Program-made: the position numbers and the translations under genes
Shown: positions 1 to 7,282 of the stretch, piece after piece
Numbering within the stretch: position 1 is the first letter of the stretch
How the letters are laid out: every line of letters begins with the position of its first letter
The notes under the pieces: model-generated
Database searches by the model: none
Told to the model about the DNA's origin: nothing
What the model saw: the letters and a program-made list of their open reading frames with translations, nothing else
Origin: JARRKU01 sp050288425
Lineage (GTDB): Bacteria > Desulfobacterota > Desulfobacteria > Desulfobacterales > Desulfosarcinaceae
Assembly: GCA_050288425.1 (NCBI GenBank)
Contig: JBNKDU010000011.1
Location: forward strand, 1-19,651
DNA length: 19,651 nucleotides
Direction of reading: 5' to 3'

Positions 1-43
1 ATCGGGTCTATTATATGCCATCCTTTTTCCCCTTCGGGAAAGC

Positions 44-130
44 CGGAGGACTCCAGATCCCGCGTTGCCGGGGGTTCGCAGTAGACTTACTACGGCTTCA
101 CCCCCGGCGCCTTGGCTCTGAAGCCCTCCG
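44..130. repeat. Long imperfect hairpin element in the intergenic region
   Basis: The inner stem GCCGGGGGT (67-75) pairs perfectly with ACCCCCGGC (100-108). The outer stem CGGAGG (44-49) pairs with CCTCCG (125-130). Between them, 50-66 and 109-124 pair partially, and a loop of about 24 nt holds GTAGACTTACTAC. No open frame with coding character covers it. A shorter TTCCC/GGGAA hairpin precedes it at 27-40. It could be a dispersed extragenic palindrome, a structured RNA, or part of a terminator of a gene to the left. Rest of 1-235: AT-richer DNA with no gene that I can support. Confidence 0.5.
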
Positions 131-235
131 ACTTTTGCAACGTTGGGGTTTACTTTTCCTTTAATTATGGATCATATCAAAATAGATCAAGTCCGCCCAT
201 GAATTATCAAAATGCGCGCTCTTTTGCGCGTGCCC

Positions 236-1714
236 TTATTGCACAATGCCGGTGTGGGCGGCGTCGCGGCCCCAGGTCGGCCAGCCGGTGAGTTCCGGGT
301 CGCGGGTGTCGATGCTGATCACTCTTCCATCCTGGGTGCCCACAAATATCTTCCCATCCTGTACAATGGGCTGGAATCGGAGGGGGGCACCGAGTCGATG
401 GCGTTTCTCCAATCTTCCCGTATCGGCCCTGTATTGAACGATGTCGCCATCGAGGGTGGCCACGAGGATATGGCCATTCACGGCGATCGGCGGGGTCGCC
501 AGGGAACCGCCCGCTTTTTTCATATCCCCCTTGAATTTGTTTTCCCAGACGACCTTGCCGGATTTGGAATCGGTACAGACCAATTCATCCCCCATGGTGT
601 TGTAATTCTTCTTCCGATAACTGAGAATCCGGGATCCTTGAAATCCTTGCATGCTGCTGACACTTCCCTGGCCGACATTTTTATAGGCTTTCTCATAACC
701 GGAGGCCTGGGGCGTGGCGGAAAAACCATTGCCGGCATCCAGGGTTTTGCTTTTCTTGTCCAGTTCCGATGCTTTTTGAATCTTCTCGTCGAGGTATTCC
801 GCCCTTTTCTCATGATAGGTGTCCACACGCCGGAGCCGATCCTTTTTTCCGGAGGCGATGGATTCCTTGACCTTTCCCCGGTGCTTGTCCGTTCGCTTCG
901 TGTAGTAGATTTGATCTCCGTGGATCGTCGGGGCGGAGGTGGCGCGGGCGTTTACGGCAGAACCGATGGTGCCGTCTTCTGTATGGAAGGTATACAGGGT
1001 GCCGGAGAACGTGGTGATGTAGACTTCCGGTTCCACTACTACCGGCGCGCTGATGGCATCGCCGTCGATCCATTTCTGCCATAGAATTTTTCCGGTATGA
1101 AGATCGAAACATCCCATCACATGGCTGGCATCCGGATGTTTTTTGCCCGCGCCGTGTTCGGCCGATTGCGGACCATTGGCCGGATAGGTGGCGAAGACAC
1201 GCCCGTTGGAAATGGCCGGCGCGCTGGTCAACGGGTCTCCCAGCCACCAGGACCAGAGCATTCGGCCGGTTTCGGCATCGCAGGCGAAAATTGTGCACGA
1301 TTCCGTGTTGAATACCACGATACCATTTTCAATGACGCACGAGGATGGGCCGTCGTCATCCAGATCGATGGTCCAAATGGTCTTGCCGGTCTGGGCATCG
1401 AAGCAGTGAAATTGCTTCGACCCGAAGCCGCCGCTGACGTAAAGCCTGCCTCTATATACGGTGGGAGTGGCGATGGGGAACTTGCCCGGCAGATCGATGA
1501 CATAACCGTGCGCATTTGTTTGGACATAATGCTTGATCGGGCGCTGGGCAACATGGCCTTTCCGGTAGGAGGTGGCCGGAACAGGGTGCTGAGCGGAATT
1601 CATCGAGGCGGCCGTGTGCAACACATCTTCCGCCGGGGGCATATTCTTCCCATAGGCGTTCATGGAGACGAACAGGAATAGGATGACGGTTGCATATAGC
1701 GATGCTGTTTTCAT
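236..1714 (-). CDS. Exported PQQ-type beta-propeller repeat protein
   Basis: This 492-residue protein starts with a signal peptide (MKTASLYATVILFLFVSMNAYG) and so should act outside the cytoplasmic membrane. Beta-propeller blades recur with the PQQ-like pattern of alternating strands and the signature 'D..TGK..W': CFDAQTGKTIW, ACDAETGRMLW, CFDLHTGKILW, CTDSKSGKVVW, YRADTGRLEKR. The C terminus WPTWGRDAAHTG is typical of such propellers. The ATG at 1714 is preferred over a frame start at 1765 because AAGGAG lies just upstream and the signal peptide follows directly. About 100 charged residues rich in Lys, Glu and Asp (mature positions about 273-373) interrupt the propeller. No PQQ-dehydrogenase catalytic region is recognisable, so a structural, binding or assembly role is more likely than an enzyme. 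The substrate is unknown. Confidence 0.85.
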   Translation of the reverse strand: MKTASLYATVILFLFVSMNAYGKNMPPAEDVLHTAASMNSAQHPVPATSYRKGHVAQRPIKHYVQTNAHGYVIDLPGKFPIATPTVYRGRLYVSGGFGSKQFHCFDAQTGKTIWTIDLDDDGPSSCVIENGIVVFNTESCTIFACDAETGRMLWSWWLGDPLTSAPAISNGRVFATYPANGPQSAEHGAGKKHPDASHVMGCFDLHTGKILWQKWIDGDAISAPVVVEPEVYITTFSGTLYTFHTEDGTIGSAVNARATSAPTIHGDQIYYTKRTDKHRGKVKESIASGKKDRLRRVDTYHEKRAEYLDEKIQKASELDKKSKTLDAGNGFSATPQASGYEKAYKNVGQGSVSSMQGFQGSRILSYRKKNYNTMGDELVCTDSKSGKVVWENKFKGDMKKAGGSLATPPIAVNGHILVATLDGDIVQYRADTGRLEKRHRLGAPLRFQPIVQDGKIFVGTQDGRVISIDTRDPELTGWPTWGRDAAHTGIVQ

Positions 1715-1751
1715 TGCACACTCCTTTCTTCTATTGTTCGGTTGGAAAGTG

Positions 1752-1790
1752 TTTATTGTGGACAATAAAATGAAAGGATCCGCGTCACAA
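1752..1790 (-). promoter_or_regulatory. Candidate promoter with palindromic operator upstream of the beta-propeller gene
   Basis: Reading the minus strand, TTGTGA (1785-1790) and TATTGT (1762-1767) are spaced by 17 bp, each matching 4 of 6 consensus positions. The -10 box overlaps the perfect palindrome TTTATTGTGGACAATAAA (1752-1769), whose core TTGT-N2-ACAA resembles sites bound by dimeric winged-helix repressors. The palindrome is visible directly; the promoter and regulator family are inferred. Confidence 0.35.
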
Positions 1791-1804
1791 CGAAAAGAAG
1801 AGTA

Positions 1805-1824
1805 AAAAATCCGGATGGATTTTT
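1805..1824. terminator. Small A/T-flanked hairpin (bidirectional terminator-like)
   Basis: AAAAATCC (1805-1812) and GGATTTTT (1817-1824) form a perfect 8-bp stem with a GGAT loop. The stem ends in runs of T on either strand. It lies just past the stronger hairpin at 1845-1902 in the direction of minus-strand transcription. Confidence 0.35.
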
Positions 1825-1844
1825 ACATTTGTTTTACAAGAAAG

Positions 1845-1902
1845 AACCGAGGCGGTTCATGACCCACGCAAGCGATCTCGTGGGTCATGAACCGCCTCGG
1901 TT
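1845..1902 (-). terminator. Perfect 24-bp stem hairpin between the two exported-protein genes
   Basis: The arms 1845-1868 and 1879-1902 are exact reverse complements, with a 10-nt loop (CAAGCGATCT). The hairpin begins about 25 nt after the stop of the upstream minus-strand gene and is followed on that strand by a T-rich stretch (TTCTTTCTTG). It is therefore placed as an intrinsic terminator. The stem is longer than usual, so an mRNA-stabilising or other role is also possible. Confidence 0.6.
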
Positions 1903-1927
1903 TCATCAATTGAAGGCAAGCCCTCCC

Positions 1928-2404
1928 CTATAGGGAGCCGATGAAGCAGCCGCCGCCATGGCCGTGGATGTGGCTGTCGGTTTCCACCACGACGACGTCG
2001 GTGGTAGGCGGTGGAGCATCGAAGACGTAGACATCGGCCCCACGGATGTCTGGCGGCACGGAGAGGAAGGGAAGGCCCGAGGCATCGAAATAGACATGAT
2101 TGAACCCGTCGGCCACATCGCCTTCGATACATCCGTAGAATTGGTCGCTGAGTTCGCCCCAGGCACAGGCCGAATAGGTGGCCAGAACGGTGTCGGCCCA
2201 GAAGTCGGCGATGCTGGTGTTGTGGTCCAGCACCCAGAGGTCGTAATAGGTCCAGCCGGCATTGTCGAAGACGCCCAGCTCGACATAGATATCTTCTCCG
2301 GTGAAATTGGTGAAGGTGATCTCTTCATTGATATCGGCCCGGGCCGCGGTGGCCGCCGTTGCGCCGATGATGATGGCTGCCAGAATACCGATGATTTTTT
2401 TCAT
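1928..2404 (-). CDS. Small exported protein with C-terminal GGGCFIGSL
   Basis: This 158-residue protein has a clear signal peptide (MKKIIGILAAIIIGATAATA, probably cleaved after ARA). The mature part is acidic and rich in aromatic residues (TFTNFTGEDIYVELGVFDNAGWTYYDLWVLD), with two Cys in the middle (SACAWGELSDQFYGCIEGD) and a third near the end. The tail is a Pro/Thr/Val stretch, then HIHGHGGGCFIGSL and the stop. The tail resembles the start of the CFI-box C-terminal signature (GGGCFIATAAYGS type) but stops just after it begins. The ATG at 2404 is chosen over 2446 because the signal peptide begins there; the ribosome binding site is weak (AAGGCGG). I do not recognise the family. The fold looks beta-rich. 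Confidence 0.7.
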   Translation of the reverse strand: MKKIIGILAAIIIGATAATAARADINEEITFTNFTGEDIYVELGVFDNAGWTYYDLWVLDHNTSIADFWADTVLATYSACAWGELSDQFYGCIEGDVADGFNHVYFDASGLPFLSVPPDIRGADVYVFDAPPPTTDVVVVETDSHIHGHGGGCFIGSL

Positions 2405-2593
2405 CTCGCACCGCCTTTGTTTGCCTCGTAATCGTTTCATGCTCATCTACGCGCGTCGTGTTCATCCCTCGCTTCACAGTTGCGCTGAATCATAGGACGA
2501 TGGGATGCGAAAAAAGTCTACAAGCGGTGGAGGAAAATCGTTCGGCCGCCGACCAGGACCGGGGATTTGGGCCGACGGCAGGCGCCCACGGCC

Positions 2594-2627
2594 CCGGGTT
2601 CAGGAGACGATTGCGTTGAACACCCGG
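2594..2627 (-). terminator. Weak hairpin after the KamA-like gene
   Basis: CCGGGTTCA (2594-2602) can pair with TGAACACCCGG (2617-2627) with a 2-nt bulge. It lies shortly downstream of the minus-strand KamA-like stop, which is itself followed by a run of nine C on that strand (2634-2642). There is no T tract, so termination is uncertain. The rest of 2405-2642 shows no gene. Confidence 0.25.
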
Positions 2628-2642
2628 TCGGGCGGGGGGGGG

Positions 2643-3755
2643 TCAGTCGAGAGGGTAGGGCACGGCCCGGCCGCGGTAATTGCGGATCACCCAATGGTCG
2701 GCCGACTTGCGGATGACGGCGTCGGGGAGCAGCTCCATCTTTCCCCGGCCTCCGGGCAGGTCGATCATGTAATGGGGCATGGCCATCCCGGAGAGTCTTC
2801 CGCGCAGCGCCGCCATCAGATCCAGCCCCCTGGCAACGGGAACCTGGAAGTGGCGTGTCCCGACGACCCGATCGATCTGATGCAGGTAGTATGGCCGCAC
2901 GCGGATGGCCAGCAGTCCCTCCATCAGCGTATGCAGGACCGCTGCATCGTCGTTGATGCCTTTGAGCAACACCGTCTGGCTGCCCAGGGGCAGCCCGGCG
3001 TCGGCCAGCCGGGAGCAGGCCCGGGCGGCTTCGGTGGTAATCTCATCCGGGTGGTTGAACTGGATGTTGACATACAGGGGATGGAAGCGGGCCAGCCCGG
3101 CAATCAGGGCAGGCGTCACCCGGCCGGGCCATACGCCGGGGACGCGGGTATGGATTCGCAACATCCGGACATGGGGGATTTCTTGCAGCGCCTTCAGGAT
3201 ATCCAGGAGAGCGGCGTCCTCCAGCATCAGCGGGTCGCCGCCGGAGAGAATCACTTCGTTGATCCGGCGGTTCCGCCGGATATAGGCGATCCCCGCCTGG
3301 ACGGCCTGCCTGCCGACTCCTCCGTCCGGTCCCACCCTGCGCTTGCGCATGCAATATCGGCAGTGGACGGCGCACTGGTTGGAAACCAGGAAAACCACCC
3401 GCCCGGGATAGCGGTGGACGATCAGCGGCGCCGGGGATTGGGCCTCTTCGGCCAACGGATCTTCCTGGGCCCGGGGGTCTTCCAGTTCCCGGGGGTCGGG
3501 AACGACCTGGCGCGCCAGGGGGTCTCGCCCGTGTCGCAGCAGCGATAGAAAGTAGCTGTTCAGCCGCATGGGGAACGCGTCGGCGGCCGGTGACAACCGC
3601 CGGGGCCGGCGGCAGATCCGGTCGGGAAGGTTCGCGGGGGACGTGATCCGGTCGGGGGCCGGGGCATAGCCAAAAGGCGGGTCGAATCCGGTGGGCGCCG
3701 GGTCCGTCGTCCGGGCCCGAGGCTGCAGCAAACCATGGATTCCCGGGTCAGACAT
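2643..3755 (-). CDS. KamA/EpmB-family radical SAM aminomutase (lysine 2,3-aminomutase-like)
   Basis: Members of this family use [4Fe-4S], S-adenosylmethionine and PLP to move an amino group from C2 to C3 of lysine. Seen here (370 aa): a family-like lead-in DPL.E...SPAPLIVHRYPGRVVFL; the cluster motif CAVHCRYCMRKRR (C128, C132, C135); an SAM-region SGGDPL (171-176); PYYLHQIDRV with D295; and IDLPGGRGK with D332 and the likely PLP lysine K339. The C terminus has no Cys, so the zinc site I associate with clostridial lysine 2,3-aminomutase is absent. The first 60 residues are Pro/Arg rich and not recognisable. The ATG at 3755 overlaps the upstream stop (ATGTCTGA); an ATG at 3767 is equally possible. 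The CAVxCRYC core resembles EpmB, while D332 and the tail look more like KamA, so the substrate (free lysine or elongation factor P) is open. Confidence 0.85.
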   Translation of the reverse strand: MSDPGIHGLLQPRARTTDPAPTGFDPPFGYAPAPDRITSPANLPDRICRRPRRLSPAADAFPMRLNSYFLSLLRHGRDPLARQVVPDPRELEDPRAQEDPLAEEAQSPAPLIVHRYPGRVVFLVSNQCAVHCRYCMRKRRVGPDGGVGRQAVQAGIAYIRRNRRINEVILSGGDPLMLEDAALLDILKALQEIPHVRMLRIHTRVPGVWPGRVTPALIAGLARFHPLYVNIQFNHPDEITTEAARACSRLADAGLPLGSQTVLLKGINDDAAVLHTLMEGLLAIRVRPYYLHQIDRVVGTRHFQVPVARGLDLMAALRGRLSGMAMPHYMIDLPGGRGKMELLPDAVIRKSADHWVIRNYRGRAVPYPLD

Positions 3756-4770
3756 TGAATCGGACATTGAGGATGTCGCCGTCCTGTACCGGATAGGTCT
3801 TGCCCTCCAGGCGCACGGTACCCTGTTTGCGCGCGGCGGCATAGCTGCCGGCGGACATCAAGTCGTCGTAGGCCAGGACCTCGGCTCGGATAAACCCCTT
3901 CTGGAGGTCGCTGTGGATCGCGCCGGCGGCTGCCTGGGCCTCGGTATCGCGGCGGATGGTCCAGGCGCGGACTTCGTCTTCCCCCACGGTGAAGAAGGAG
4001 ATCAGGCCCAGCAGATCGTAGGAGCGGGCAATGACCCGATCCATGGCCGAAGTGGTGATGCCGAACTCATCGAGGAAGGCGGCCGCCTCGGCCGGTTCCA
4101 TCTGAGAGAGTTCCTGTTCCAGCTTGCCGCGGACGGCCAGTGCGTTTTCCGCCGGCAGCCAGCCGGGAGGCTGATCGTCCTCTTCTGCGCAATTGGCCAG
4201 CACCAGCATCGGCTTGGCCGACAGGAACGCGTACCCTCTCAAGGAATGTGCCGCGGCCAATTGGGGATCGTCACGCAACGGCGTTTCGTCGCTGAGCATG
4301 GCATGGCATCTTTCCAGCAGACCGATCTCCTCCGGAGCCGGTTTCTTGCCGCGTTTCTGGTCCAGGGCCAAACGCTCCAGGCGCTTTTCGGTAACCACCA
4401 GGTCGGCGAAGATCAATTCCTCGTCGATGGACCGCAGATCCGCCTGGGGTGTGGGGGCCTCTCCATAGCCGGTGAAGTTGCGCACCACATGGATGAGGGC
4501 GTCGCAATCCCGGGCCTGGGTCCAGACACTCTGTTCCCGGGCACTCTCCTTGACGTGTTCCGCCGGTGCCGGCAGCAGATACTCCACCTGGGCGTAAATG
4601 GTTTTCCGCGGCCGGTACATGTCCGAAAGAATGCCGACGCGTTCGTCCGGCACCGGAACCGTGCCGATGCGGCTCTCCCTGCGCTGATGACCTTCCATGG
4701 TGGTCTTGGTCAGGGCTTCGAAGATCGTCGTCTTGCCGGACTGGGGTTTGCCGATGATGCCGAGTTTCAT
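3748..4770 (-). CDS. Divergent YchF-like P-loop NTPase with C-terminal TGS-type domain
   Basis: This 340-residue protein has the OBG/YchF layout. A Walker A GKPQSGKTT (7-15) opens it. A central region includes LVLANCAEED (189-198) at the place of the YchF NxxE base-recognition motif. The C terminus is a classic YchF domain: GLISFFTVGEDEVRAWTI (255-272), HSDLQKGFIRAEV and QDGDILNVRFNV. YchF proteins bind ATP more than GTP and associate with ribosomes. The switch II motif (DIAGLV in YchF) and the following Gly-rich segment are missing: VEYLLPAPAEHVKESA stands there. This suggests a specialised paralogue, not the housekeeping YchF. The start at 4770 has AAAGGAAG upstream. Its stop overlaps the start of the KamA-like gene, so the two are probably translated together. 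Confidence 0.8.
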   Translation of the reverse strand: MKLGIIGKPQSGKTTIFEALTKTTMEGHQRRESRIGTVPVPDERVGILSDMYRPRKTIYAQVEYLLPAPAEHVKESAREQSVWTQARDCDALIHVVRNFTGYGEAPTPQADLRSIDEELIFADLVVTEKRLERLALDQKRGKKPAPEEIGLLERCHAMLSDETPLRDDPQLAAAHSLRGYAFLSAKPMLVLANCAEEDDQPPGWLPAENALAVRGKLEQELSQMEPAEAAAFLDEFGITTSAMDRVIARSYDLLGLISFFTVGEDEVRAWTIRRDTEAQAAAGAIHSDLQKGFIRAEVLAYDDLMSAGSYAAARKQGTVRLEGKTYPVQDGDILNVRFNV

Positions 4771-4885
4771 GTTTGCGCTTCCTTTCGCGATTTCAGGCCC
4801 TCCATACCGTTGATCGAAAGCGAAGGCAAGGGAGAAGCCCGGATGGTTTTGACAAGCGGCCCGGCGCCGGATACAACTTAGCGCA

Positions 4886-5920
4886 ATGACCATCGACCCC
4901 TCATCAGCCGACCTACGGAAAGACCCGGCAGCGGCCGGGTCCGATACCGAGCCCGAACAGTCGTTGCGGCGTGCCCGGCTGCGCTTCGATCTGCTGGCCG
5001 GGCAGGTTCCCCATCTATATTACGCCCTGGATCGGGAGGGAATGATCGAGGAGATCAATCCCGCCATCGAGGGCTTGGGCTACGACCGCCGGGCCTTGAT
5101 CGGCCGTCCGTTTGCCGACCTGGTACACCCGGACGACCGCGGGAAGTTGATGGACTCCTTCGATCGCATGGTGCAGGGAGAAGTCGACTGTCGTCTGGCC
5201 CGGCAATACCGTATCGTCACTCCTTCACGGGAGGTGTGCTGGGTGGAGGATTGTTGCGCGGTATGGTTCGATCCCCGGGGGAACCTGCTGCTGCTGGCGG
5301 GCGTCTGCAACGATGTTTCCGCCAGTGTCCGCAAAAGCGGCGCCATGGGGGACGCCGAGAGGACGCTGGCGGGACAGATGCCCATCCGGGCGGTGGAGCT
5401 GATGCTTGCCAATGAGGAATTGCAAAGGGAGATCGATCAACGGCGTCAGATCGAACGGGACTTGCGCAAACGGGAAGCCGAGCTGGAATTGGATCTGGCC
5501 ACCCTCCAGGAGGCCAATAAGGCGTTGAAGGTGCTCTTCAAGCGCCGGGAGGCGGACAAGCATATCTACGAGGACCGGGTCATGCACAATGTCAAGCAAC
5601 TGCTTTTGCCCTACCTGGACAAACTCAAGGCCGTGGCGGAAGATGAGCGCCAGAAGGCTTACCTGAGCATATTGGAAACCAACCTCGAAGAAATCACATC
5701 GCCCTTTGCCCGCCGGTTGTCCGTGGAGTATTTCGATCTGACGCCGGCGGAATTCAAGGTGGCCAATTTCATCCGGCAAGGCAAGCGCACCCGGGATATC
5801 GCCTACCTGCTGGGGCTTTCCCTGAGAACCGTCGAAGCCTACCGGTTGAGCATCCGGCGCAAGATGCGTCTGCAGCACAAACGCGTCAACCTGCGGACAT
5901 ACCTGCAAAATCTCCGCTGA
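4886..5920 (+). CDS. PAS-domain LuxR-type transcriptional regulator
   Basis: A 344-residue cytoplasmic regulator. Residues 33-147 form a PAS domain (ALDREGMIEEINPAIEGLGY...LIGRPFADLVHPDDR, ending LLLAGVCNDVSA). A long charged coiled coil spans about 170-225. A helical segment follows (HNVKQLLLPYLDKLK...YLSILETNLEEI), then a LuxR/GerE helix-turn-helix at 283-343 (LTPAEFKVANFIRQGKRTRDIAYLLGLSLRTVEAYR). It probably senses a small ligand, redox state or partner through PAS and then binds DNA; no ligand residue is identifiable. It is transcribed divergently from the YchF-like operon across 115 bp and may control it. The ATG at 4886 has no clear ribosome binding site, so the true start could be slightly further in. 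No transmembrane segment or phosphoreceiver domain is present. Confidence 0.82.
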   Translation: MTIDPSSADLRKDPAAAGSDTEPEQSLRRARLRFDLLAGQVPHLYYALDREGMIEEINPAIEGLGYDRRALIGRPFADLVHPDDRGKLMDSFDRMVQGEVDCRLARQYRIVTPSREVCWVEDCCAVWFDPRGNLLLLAGVCNDVSASVRKSGAMGDAERTLAGQMPIRAVELMLANEELQREIDQRRQIERDLRKREAELELDLATLQEANKALKVLFKRREADKHIYEDRVMHNVKQLLLPYLDKLKAVAEDERQKAYLSILETNLEEITSPFARRLSVEYFDLTPAEFKVANFIRQGKRTRDIAYLLGLSLRTVEAYRLSIRRKMRLQHKRVNLRTYLQNLR

Positions 5921-5956
5921 AAAACTCAGGTTGGGACCGGAAAAACGAAAGCTGGC

Positions 5957-6238
5957 TTATTTCCCCGCGACCTGCAGCAGGATGGAATTGAGCTGCCTGA
6001 ATTGCTGGCCGAGCTCGATCAGTTTCCCCTCCATCAATACCGCCAGCACCGCCATGCGGTTTTCCGGGCTGCCGGCCTTCTCCAGCATGGCGTCGATTTC
6101 GGCCTGGTACGTCCTGAATTCGGGGTGGTCCTCCAGAAAGCGGGCCTTTTCGGCCAGGGCCTCGGCCAGGACCTGTTCCGGATTCCAGGAGGAGGATGAT
6201 TTGCGATCGGCAACGTTGAGGTGTAATTTGCGGGCCAT
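5957..6238 (-). CDS. Small helical protein of unknown function
   Basis: This 93-residue soluble protein is predicted to be mostly helical (NPEQVLAEALAEKARFLEDH, EIDAMLEKAGSPENRMAVLA, MEGKLIELGQQFRQLNSIL). AAGGAG sits 7 nt before the ATG at 6238, a strong start signal; the frame is open further upstream but without such a signal. There are no Cys and no membrane segment. I do not recognise the family. It lies downstream of the DHH phosphoesterase gene on the same strand (147-bp gap) and converges on the PAS–LuxR gene. A small hairpin (CGGGATC/GATCCCG, 6306-6332) sits in the gap, so the two may be separate transcripts. Confidence 0.65.
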   Translation of the reverse strand: MARKLHLNVADRKSSSSWNPEQVLAEALAEKARFLEDHPEFRTYQAEIDAMLEKAGSPENRMAVLAVLMEGKLIELGQQFRQLNSILLQVAGK

Positions 6239-6385
6239 GGTGGAACTCCTTGCGTGCACGAATACGGCGCGATCGGGCCGTCTGCTAAATGAAGCCTGAC
6301 ATGTGCGGGATCGTTTTCCAGGGAAGATCCCGTCACCCGTCACCATACCATCTTCCAGGGAATTAATCCACTTTCGAGGAACGCT

Positions 6386-7282
6386 TCAGGTGGGCTCGTC
6401 GCCGCGGTTGGCGATCAGTACCGCCAGTATTTCGGCCAGCGCCCCGTCGGCGCTCCGATGGTCCAGCCGGCACGCGCCGGCCCCGCGATGGCCGCCGCCA
6501 CCGTACGCCGCCAGCAGGCGGCCGACGTTGACCCGGCAATTGCGGTTGATGATGCTGTGGCCCACCTTCACCACGGTAATGCCGTTTTCATTGAAGAGTT
6601 TCAGGTTCACCACGGTTTCCGGAAAGAGGGAATAGACCAGGAACCGGTTTCCGTTGGGGGCCGGATGCACGTCGCGAAAATCGGTGATCGACACTTCGGC
6701 CTCCACCCGGGTATGTCGTTTCAGGTGCTGCTCGTAAGCCCGGTTTTCGGCGATTACCTGTCGGCAACGGCCGGCGACCTCCGGATCGGCCAGGACCTTT
6801 TCGATGGCGACGTCGCGCAGCAGTTGCACCAACCGGTCGCAGTAAGTCCGGCCGGCGTCGGGCTCGGCGGGGATGGACATGGAAAGGACGATGTAGGGAT
6901 ACCGCTCCGGGTGCTGGATCTCGTCCATCTCCAGTTGGGCGGCATCTATTTTGTCGGCCTGCCGGACCAGTTCCTCGAACCTGGAATCGATCTGCTCCTG
7001 GAAATATTCGTAGATCAACCCGGCGGCCGACGGCGCGATGCGATAGAGCCCGCGATAGCCGCATTGGGTCTCGTTGGACACGTGGTGGTCGAACCACAGG
7101 GCGCATTCGCCGTGCATGGGCAGGTTGGCGATGATGTCCTGCCCGGTGACCGGAATCCGGCCCTGCTGAATCTTGTTGGGCTGGACCCACAAAACCGGCA
7201 GATCGTCTCCCAAGGCCTCTTTCAAGAGCACCGCGCAGACAACGCCGTCGAAATCGGGTCGGGTAATGATACGTTTTTCCAT
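6386..7282 (-). CDS. DHH/DHHA1-family phosphoesterase
   Basis: A 298-residue member of the DHH superfamily, which cleaves short oligonucleotides, cyclic dinucleotides, pAp or polyphosphate with Mn. Seen: motif I DFDG (10-13), the DHH motif LWFDHHVSN (DHH at 65-67), a helical linker with QADKIDAAQ (further metal Asp), and a C-terminal DHHA1 domain ending VNVGRLLAAYGGGGHRGAGACRL, whose GGGHRGAGA binds substrate. It has no PAS, GGDEF or transmembrane region, so it is a short cytoplasmic type, closer to NrnA/DhhP or exopolyphosphatase-like proteins than to GdpP. The ATG at 7282 is chosen because motif I follows directly; the ribosome binding site is weak. It is divergent from an HD-domain hydrolase across about 250 bp. 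The substrate cannot be decided from sequence alone. Confidence 0.82.
   Translation of the reverse strand: MEKRIITRPDFDGVVCAVLLKEALGDDLPVLWVQPNKIQQGRIPVTGQDIIANLPMHGECALWFDHHVSNETQCGYRGLYRIAPSAAGLIYEYFQEQIDSRFEELVRQADKIDAAQLEMDEIQHPERYPYIVLSMSIPAEPDAGRTYCDRLVQLLRDVAIEKVLADPEVAGRCRQVIAENRAYEQHLKRHTRVEAEVSITDFRDVHPAPNGNRFLVYSLFPETVVNLKLFNENGITVVKVGHSIINRNCRVNVGRLLAAYGGGGHRGAGACRLDHRSADGALAEILAVLIANRGDEPT

Noticed and set aside
236..1714. Beta-propeller protein as a PQQ-dependent alcohol dehydrogenase or BamB
   Set aside because: Only propeller signatures are visible. There are no dehydrogenase catalytic residues or cytochrome motif, no lipobox for BamB, and a large charged insertion is present.
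2634..2642. Run of nine G beside the KamA-like stop as a possible phase-variable tract
   Set aside because: It lies just after the stop codon on the coding strand, so slippage would not change the protein or an obvious promoter.
2505..4881. Two plus-strand open frames of about 350-400 codons opposite the KamA-like and YchF-like genes
   Set aside because: Antisense shadows: the minus-strand frames contain radical SAM Cys, P-loop and TGS-type motifs.
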